NCBI GenBank assembly: GCA_021234155.1
Contig: JAJEKV010000073.1
Span: 1,338,001-1,402,000, forward strand
Length of the DNA: 64,000 nt
Direction: 5' to 3'
Origin: Isoetes taiwanensis
Taxonomy: Eukaryota; Streptophyta; Lycopodiopsida; Isoetales; Isoetaceae
Shown here: piece by piece, positions 56,658-64,000 of the stretch
Layout of the letters: every line of letters begins with the position of its first letter
Position numbering within the stretch: position 1 is the first letter of the stretch
The notes under the pieces: model-generated
Database searches by the model: none
What the model was told of the DNA's origin: nothing
The model's input: only the letters and a program-made list of their open reading frames with translations
Program-made: the position numbers and the translations under genes

Positions 56658-58257
56658 CCTTCCAAATGTAAGATGGGCTGGGATGGGCTGCAAAATAAGA
56701 TGCCTCCTCTCCCTGTTCCTGCATCAAATTTACAAAGGAAAAAATGATTAGCATAAAGCTCTTATGAGCTCTTAGGAGGAACATATGAATATACCTGGGA
56801 AGATGGGTTGCACAGCAAGGTGCCTCCGCTCCCTGTTCCTGCACCAAATTTACAAAGGAAGAAAAATCACAGTGGACCTTAAAACATAAGTATTAATATA
56901 TTAAGGCATGCAAAAATGGATTTTGAAAGGAATCCTCGTGTCTTTGGACACTGTAGCAGACACATATTTGGGTAAAAGACTCAGCAAAGCAAAGAGACCT
57001 AAAAAAATACACGCCAGTACCATGTTTCAAATGCTAGAAGTTGGTACAATGTTTCAAATGCTAGAAGTTGTTACAATGGAGTTGGAGATTGAAGAGTAAG
57101 CTTGCAATTTACTCTTTTTCTCTCTTCATGTAGATCACCCATGTTTTAGCCTGTAGAGATAATATAATGGATATGGAGTGCATTCCAGCAATGACTCAAA
57201 TCAGGGATTATAAATTTTTCTACCATTTGGACATTGCACTTGGTCCCAGGCACAATAAAAATGCATTTTATACCTATAGTGGAGAAGGTTGTTTATACAA
57301 ACCTCAAATAAGAATTTGGAACATTAAAATTCAACAAAATTTGGAGCCATTACAGCATCTAGTGCAGATGATTCACATGGAGCAAAGTAATTTTGGACCA
57401 TCTGTTGTCTACTATCACCTGCAACAAAAATTAGAAGGTGTCATAATCTATGCCAGCCAAAAAATATCAAAATACTGGATTCGATTAACTCAATGAACAT
57501 ATGAGGTTATATTCTTACGATGTTACAGCATGAACAACTTACCCAAAGTTAAGCATATACTTACACTCGGTAGATGCTCCTGTTGCCTTTCGCAAATGAA
57601 AAAAAAATCAACAACATAATATGCAATGAGCATCTCAGACTTTATAACCAGAGAATACTCACCTTGAGAAAGCATTATTTGCGTGTCTGATACAATGGGA
57701 ACATTCATTTGCTTAGACATCTGCAGATCATTAGAAAAGAATAAAAAAAGGGAAGAGAAAAGAGTTACCTTAAACTTGCACGAATGCTCCAGCCCCAACC
57801 CCACGCTAAAGCAGCCAAGCTGCCGGGTCTAAGGCCAGAAATAGCCAAAACTATATCCAATAGGTTGAGCAGGCCTCTGCTGGGCCAGATTGCTTGAAAA
57901 ATAGCAGCATCTCGCACCCTCAGACCGCTATCGGGTCCAAGCATATTAGGGTGGCTCGATTATTTTGTCCCCCGTGTCCCCCAAATTAGCACTAAGTTGT
58001 TAAAAGTGGAGGCAATTTTGAAATAACTAATAATAACAAGAAAACAAAATTTCCTTAAATCTTGGATGCAACCGAAACCCGAGGACGGAGGACAGAGGAC
58101 GGAGGACGCATTGCTTTGTTCATTGTCTTTGGTGGCGAAGAGGGAGATCGGATAGAGCTTTCGAGCTCTCCTCCACATTTGCTAGGTCTGTCCCGATAAT
58201 TTTATTTCTGAGTTCCTTTTTAATTTTGATTCAAAACTGTAAGCTTTCTCTTTACAG

Positions 58258-61200
58258 ATGGGGGATTCAAGCATAGATGCAGAAAAAGAAGGAAATCAAA
58301 AGGAGTGTACAAATAAAGGAGGTGCAGATGTGGATGCAGAAAAAAGAAGAAAGGCCAGAGAGAAAAAGTTTAGGCAACGTCAAAGACGAAAGGAGGAGGC
58401 TGCTCAATTGGTTTCATCTGTGAATACAGAAGAGGGAAATTCGATGTCACACAGAAATTTGCAATACATGGCACTTAAAATTGTAAGGCATTTCGTGAAT
58501 GTCACCAAAGATTTGAGCAATGAGGATAAGCAGAAAGTGTGGGACGTTGTAAAAGGTAATAGATCTCTAGGAATGTCACAGACAGATAAAGAGATGCAAG
58601 TTAACACTGAGATTGTATCCAATCTGAAGGATTCTATGCAACTGGTGAAAAGATCATGCAGCAATGACAAGCTTGCAGCAAAAAGGGCAACACTCTCTAT
58701 GTCAATTGGGCAGATTCAGCATGGCAAAAAAAGATGTTATGCTAAGGCTCTAGGTATACATCCTAGAAATGTGTCAATAGCTAGGAAGCACAGAATTTCA
58801 GTGGAGCAAGGAAAATGTAAATGGGCCCTTGAAGGACGGAAAAAAAGAAAGGACCGCCTTAGCGAAGAAGTAATAGATTGCGTTGTTTCTTACTGGACTA
58901 ATCAAACCAGAGTATCTCCAAATGCCAAAGATGTTAGATCTGGCAGAGGAAAGCATCCCAAGCATCCGACACATTATCTCGAACAGAGCCAGGTACTATT
59001 TTAATTTTTGTTATAGTTCTTATTAAATGCATGCTAAGTAGTGCCATTTAGTGATAATTATGTTGTTTTACTAGTTAGGTTAATTCATGCTAGATACTAG
59101 TAATAACAGGTGTATATCAAGTGCTAAATTACTTCCAAACTAGTTAGCACTAATACGTGGCTCAGTATAATCTTATATTGAAAAGATGGAACTGTGACTA
59201 ACTAGTACAAATAGTTATAGACAACATGATACTTGGTAGCATTTAGCAGGTTCAGTTTTTATATGAACACTAATTAGCAGTTAGTAGTATTCTTTGTAGA
59301 AGCTAGCACTAATATATGTAACCACATGAGTTAGTACTAGGATATGAAGTTAACTGCTAACTAGTATTGTGCCCATTTCACTAATATGTAACCATATGAG
59401 TTAGTACTAGCCCATGAAGTTAACTGCTAACTAGTATTTTGCCTATTTAGTTAGTACCATAACATATTTGTTTAGCATAAAATGATTGTAATATGGTTCT
59501 GTTTAGAATGTGCTTAGCTTTTTGCTGTTTAAAATGCTGCATGCAGATACATACATGTCTGAGCATGCTTCTAGAATTTAGTACTAGCCCTTGAAGGCTT
59601 GTTAATTATTAGTACTATCTCTGTTGTTGCAAAATGCAAGTGAATGTATGTCATGCTAGTTCATGATACTTTTGTGATGGATATTATAATCTTGCAAATT
59701 CCATTTAGGATTTTATGTTCTTACATCGTTCTACCATCTTTGGTTGCTGTTGAATTCTTCTTGGGCTTTAAAGGCGAGTTCCCACACGTTGAAATAAAAC
59801 AAAGGAGTTTTGAGAAATTGAAACCTTATTTTCGTGGTGAAGTTGAAGGATTTTAACACATGTTCTTTGCATGCACCACGAAAGGATGACCATGTTACGA
59901 GAAGGAATCAACAAAATGAGAAACTCATCACTGGTGCATCCTCCGGATTGTAGTTGTGAATGTAACATATGCAATCACCAACCTGGGCAAATGGGTTGCA
60001 GTGCATCAAACTTTACTATTAACTCCAGCAGTATTATCTTGAAGAATATATTGTGTCCAAAAAGTCGAGGATGATGAGTGGCACAAAAGTGATTGTCTAT
60101 TTGGGAATTGTACCACATGTGGTGTTAAGAAACCGCCCGTTTGTCCAAAAAAAAAGAAGAGGTGATGATGAGAGCAGCACTAAAGTTCCGTGGGAGTATT
60201 TAGATTATGAGGTGGTTGGATATGATAAAAATGGTAAGAAGAAGACTAGGCTGCAGCATCAATATCTAGAAACCACTCCAAAAATTCTGATGGACACGTT
60301 TAGAGGGAAGGCAAAAGAGTTTGTCGGTCACAATTTTCGATACAAGTGGCAAGAATTGCAATTTAGAAAGCTATTAACAAGGTTTCCTGATGATACCATA
60401 ATATCTATTCTGGATTTTGCAGAAAATTACACTATGAAAGAGCAAAATGAAGTACTGGTCTATGCATTGGCATAATGAAGCGATCGGCATTCTTGTTCAC
60501 CTAACCTATAGGAGAGATCCCGACACCCAAGAAATTGTCAAAGAGGAACATTTTTATATCTCGGATGATAAGAAACATGACTCATTGTTTGTACAGCATT
60601 GTCTTATGTTACATCACAAATGGTTGGTTGAAAATAATATCAAGGCAAAGATGCATGTGTTATATTCGGATGGGGCAGCTTCTCAATTTAAATCTTCAAG
60701 GGCATTTTACTTTGTTTGGTCGAAGAGTTCCACGGGCATGGATATGATGTGGAACTTTTGGGGATCAGGTCATGGGAAAGGGGAACACGATGGAGCAAAC
60801 GGTGATTAAGAGGGCATTACGGCGGCACAATTGAGAGGTGTGACATTGCGGAATGCTAGGGAGGTGGTAGAGTGGCTGAGGAAGTACATGGCAACAGCAG
60901 CCCCATCATCTTACTTGAAACATGCTGTAGTCAAGAGGCATTTTTGGGAAATTAGTGTTGGTGAAGTTGATAGAAAAAAGCAGTGGGCAGCAAGTCAGAT
61001 TGAAGGAACAAGAAGTTTTCATTGCATTCTCGGATGCTCAACGAAACCAACACATTTACAGGTGAGGAAGCATTCTTGTTTTTGCACTGATTGCTTAGAG
61101 ATGAATTGGGATTCTTGTCCCAATAAATCACATACTGGCGAATGGTGCCTAGTTGTGGTTGAGCCTACAATCACTGTTAACGAGGATGATACAGAGAGGG

Positions 61201-61616
61201 AAAGTGAAGAACCAGTTTACTTTGGCACCGCAGATGATCTTAGTAGCCAACTCAAAGTTGGCGACAGTTTTGCAGTTGTTGCACCCGCTAACAACTTCGA
61301 AAATGCTGAATTTTATATTGTTATGTGCACCAAACCAAGATACGTTGTTCAGAATGATTTCCAAGATATGCATGGGCAGAAATTTGTCGCTGGTGATGAG
61401 GTTATTGAAGGTTATTATTTTGAAAAGTTGCCACGCTCCAAAACTAGTTACAAGCTGTGTCGGGAAAATAAGGCCACAGTCTATGTGGGACAAGTTGGAG
61501 CGATTAAATTATGTATGCCTCAGGCCAAACACAAAGTGAAAGGTTGTAAGGTGGTTTACACCCTCTCAATTGCAGAAGAAGAAAGGATACTTGATAGTTT
61601 GCCCAATCTTTTGTGA
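58258..61616 (+). pseudogene. DDE-like transposase gene, multiply frameshifted
   Basis: Exon 1 (58258-58992, start MGDSSIDAEKEG) is very basic (KRRKAREKKFRQRQRRKEEA) and ends at a GT donor. After an intron of about 780 bp: FPHVEIKQRSFEKLKPYF; MTMLREGINKMRN; a cysteine-rich part (CSCECNICNHQPGQMGC; DDEWHKSDCLFGNC; TTCGVKKPPVC). Then come three acidic motifs: ILDFAENYTMKEQNE (D, about 60413), VLYSDGAASQFKSSRAFY (D, about 60670), GSGHGKGEHDGANG (about 60775). A second Cys cluster (HSCFCTDCLEMNWDSC) and a C-terminal beta-rich domain (61250-61600, EVIEGYYFEKLP, ending SLPNLL) follow. The frame changes at least five times between 59774 and 60831. The spacing of acidic motifs fits an RNase-H-fold transposase. 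I know similar proteins from cnidarian genomes, without a standard name. Confidence 0.65.
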
Positions 61617-62751
61617 TTTATGTTGGCAGATCCTCAGAGATGCCTGCAGAGATGCCTGTAAGAAACTGAATGGTGCAGGCTCTTGAGGTCAATGATGTAT
61701 AGACACATGAGATTGTGACAAAGAGTAGTTGAAGTAGACGATCTTCGTTGTGCTTCTTTGTGTGCTTTAACCTTCTTATTAATAAGGTTATACGTTGCAA
61801 TGTTGGGCATCCATTCCTAATGTAAAAGAGAGTGCCTCAAGACGCTCTTTTCTTTGTCTGTGACAACACTCTAGAAATCTGATTTGCATCTTTTACGATA
61901 CTATTATAAAGGCTCATGTTTTAGTCCTTCAGGCCTGACTCCTCAAATCTGTTTTGCACCAACCATTGCTACAGAGGTGAGTAAAACATGCATACTGTAT
62001 TGTTATTGTGAACATTTTATTTGTATCTCTTACTCCATTTCATATTGAAGTAAATCTTGATACTGCATTTGGAGTGTCAATTAAGCAATCAAATATTTTT
62101 ACATTGGGAGAATGCTGGCTTATCATCAAGGTTATACTATAAAACCCAGTTGCGGCACATTCTACAATTTAACTTCTTATGGCAACATCTTAAAGCATAT
62201 TTTGAAAGTGGCAATACCTGAAAGGTTTGAACACTATCAAATGTGAAAGGTTTGAACACTATCATTGGGTGGCCATTAGCTCAGGTACAAACAAGAGATC
62301 CCAGTATCATTGTATTTGAGGGGGATTCTGTGTCCCATTTTTCAATTACTAGTAGATGGAACATGTAATTCATTTAAGAGAAAGAAAGAATGAAATACAT
62401 TTTTTTTGTGCATGACACAAGGTTCAGAACACTCTCAAAACAGAAAGACACGTTAAATTCAGAACTTTCTTTTATATTAATACTGTCTGCATATTAACTT
62501 TCGGCATATACAAAAAGCTTACTGAAAGCTCACTTCTACAATAGGCATATACAAAAAAGCTTACTGAAAGCTCACTTCTGGTCGACTTTACATAAGTTTA
62601 CAATAGGAGCCTTAAAGATCTGAACTATTTTAAACCTTCATATATATATATCGAAACTGGAACCTTAAAGATCTGAACTATTTTAAACTGTAGCCAAAAA
62701 CAGTTAGCACCTTCGGAGGATTTCATGGGGATTTTGAAACACTTAAAGCTT
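61617..62751. other. No gene; short repeats
   Basis: Contains a duplicated GGCATATACAAAAAAGCTTA-type unit (62503-62580) and CCTTAAAGATCTGAACTATT repeated at 62610 and 62662. Nothing coding recognised. Confidence 0.45.
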
Positions 62752-63019
62752 CTAATAATCAGGAGGAATCATCTTCACAGCCACACGAAGGACTACACCA
62801 TCAGCTTCTATAAACACCTGCAGAAGTCGCTCATCTCCCTCATTAACACGATCGACCCATTTTTGCACCTTATCTGAAACTCTTGCTCCTTGTTCCCCGC
62901 ATTGGGGTTACCTCGAGAGCCGAAAATTTCGCCACAAAACATCATCGCATTCGGGATGGCTGCTAGAAGTGGAATCCTCAGGCTTGGCCCTACGGGCAGT
63001 GTATTTCACTCTAGCCATG
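62752..63019 (-). pseudogene. Tiny H3-tail-like protein gene, one frame change
   Basis: From ATG 63019 on the minus strand: MARVKYTARRAKPEDSTSSS, then HPECDDVLWRNFRLSR and a stop. In another frame downstream a clean segment reads VSDKVQKWVDRVNEGDE, then VFIEADGVVLRVAVKMIPP and stops at 62752. A single frameshift near 62910 (or an unrecognised tiny intron) separates them. The N-terminus mimics histone H3 (ARTKQTARKS), but there is no histone fold. About 88 residues in all. Function unknown; perhaps the truncated first exon of a mobile-element protein like the one at 23.5 kb. Confidence 0.45.
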
Positions 63020-64000
63020 AGATCAAGAAGCTTAAGGGAAGATCAAACGCAATGAAGCTAGAAGCGTAAGGGAAGATCAAGGCGGAGTGAAGATTCTTCA
63101 CCTCCCGGGTGTCTTATATAATCAGACCATAATGTCCCTGCTGCATGCATAATTGGTGTCCAATCAACCATAATGTGTTCCCTGCTGCATGCAGAAATGG
63201 GGCTCAAAATCCGAGCCCCTTAGCCATGCAAAATAGAATGTATTCCATATCTTTTAACATTCATTTCACTCATACCATATTTTTACATTTGGGTTAACAT
63301 TTTGGGTTCTCATTCTCATCATGTATTGTTGGATTCTTCTATGTCACTCTTTTTGCATGATTTCAATTCAATTCATCACATTATGGCTTGCTTATTGATC
63401 CAAAAGACCCACAACCCATAATTGTTTCCAGGCTTTGTTAGAGCTCCATTGGAAAAATTGATGACCCAAATCATTCAATTTTTATCATCTCATTTATCCT
63501 TTTTAGATTAAAATTATCTGTTGTGCAAACTCAAGCATACATCTTTTGCTTCTTATTAGAAATAGTTGCAAAAATTTCATTTATAACTAAACTCCAATGT
63601 TAAACCCTTGATAGACAATTTATCAGATGCCAGAAGCCCTTTGTAGTCTAAGCTCCCTAACCTATCCCCAACAACATTAGACACCCTAGACATTTGGCCA
63701 TGGCCCCTAGATGTGTTTTTTTCTTCAAGTATGAAAGAAAGTCTATTCATCAACAGTAGACTTACGTGATGTACATATCTCATCTAGACTCTAGTTGCGC
63801 AAGCACAAGAAAGTGCTCTTGAAACACGAGCCTAAAGCATTATATATCTACTCTAGAATAAGAGACTAATGTTAGGAATTAATTTAAAGATACTCAATTC
63901 AAATACAGTCCCTCGCTTGTAGGTCAAGGAAGGAAGACTTATAAGCCATCAGTACCTTAGCCCTGGCTACGACAATAACGTCACGAGCGGATGAGTAAGC
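63020..64000. other. No gene recognised
   Basis: AT-rich; a TGCTGCATGCA-containing unit is duplicated at 63137 and 63180. The end of the window (63880-64000) looks LTR-like (GTCCCTCGCTTGTAGG) but cannot be assigned. Confidence 0.4.

Larger units (their letters stand above)
55601..57890 (-). other. Possible remnants of a multi-exon minus-strand gene
   Basis: Exon-like segments with splice signals on the minus strand. About 57890-57770 encodes GLLNLLDIVLAISGLRPGSL then ALAWGWGWSIRASL and ends at AAG/GTAACT. About 57719-57664 is bounded by CTGCAG/ATG and CAAG/GTGAGT (MSKQMNVPIVSDTQIMLSQG). Two related exons follow, at about 56840-56797 and 56721-56661 (both open GAACAGGGAG.GGAGGC after TTTG.TGCAG). 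55854-55609 encodes SAVDAIYAVCAAARACNQFA. The phases of the first two segments do not join in frame, so the gene may be broken. Family not recognised. Confidence 0.35.

Noticed and set aside
55601-57890. Naming the minus-strand exon-like segments as a Mediator subunit
   Set aside because: One hydrophobic segment seemed faintly familiar, but the phases do not join and no diagnostic motif could be confirmed.
61149-61539. ORFs of 114-128 codons on both strands over the 61.2-61.5 kb region
   Set aside because: They overlap the transposase C-terminal frame (60831-61616), which has a far better coding signature.

Overview
The window is nuclear DNA of a land plant. It carries a seven-exon plant-type glutamate decarboxylase gene with GT-AG introns, a plant RCC1-repeat gene, a malectin-like protein gene, and relics of PPR and TMK-type receptor-kinase genes, all embedded in LTR, LINE and DNA-transposon sequence. 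The mix of transposon families (DUF7869-type and a second DDE-like family also familiar from cnidarian genomes) suggests a non-seed plant, most plausibly a fern. That taxonomic call is inference.

Layout. 0-2 kb: truncated LTR and a LINE zf-RVT fragment directly upstream of GAD. 2.25-5.29 kb: intact GAD. 6.3-7.0 kb: foldback MITE-like element. 7.0-8.5 kb: PPR and LRR-RLK relics. 9.0-12.2 kb (minus): intact five-exon RCC1/coiled-coil gene. 13-16.8 kb: a decayed Rep-like stretch, a small hypothetical gene, and a gag-protease relic. 18.0-29.75 kb: a large decayed mobile element with two divergent genes. On the minus strand is a DUF7869-type (transposase-like) gene. On the plus strand is a gene that starts with a near copy of the histone H3 tail and continues with a possible ParB-like segment and a beta-class DNA-methyltransferase-like domain. 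Three tandem arrays share one 24-bp palindromic core: two lie between the genes and one lies in an intron of the methyltransferase-like gene. A 2.3-kb solo LTR with 5-bp target duplication interrupts that gene's 3' end. 30-35 kb: related LTRs and a rearranged chromovirus integrase. 37.0-38.5 kb: malectin-like gene whose splicing gives a hydrophobic C-terminal tail and no kinase. 42.58-51.98 kb: complete Ty3/gypsy element with apparently identical 344-bp LTRs and GCCAA target duplications, split by a 5'-truncated LINE with a 15-bp duplication and carrying three in-frame TAG codons. 52.9-54.2 kb: single-exon RPA70-like ORF. 56.2 kb: tRNA-Lys(CTT)-like gene with structural defects. 58.3-61.6 kb: a second DDE-like transposase pseudogene. 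62.75-63.02 kb: a tiny minus-strand gene whose product also starts like histone H3.

GAD, RCC1 and the malectin-like gene look like functional host genes. Nearly everything else is mobile or decaying. The most unusual content is the 18-30 kb element and the recurrence of H3-tail-like N-termini on element-type proteins. All statements come from reading the sequence. Domain names rest on motif recognition, with no database search.
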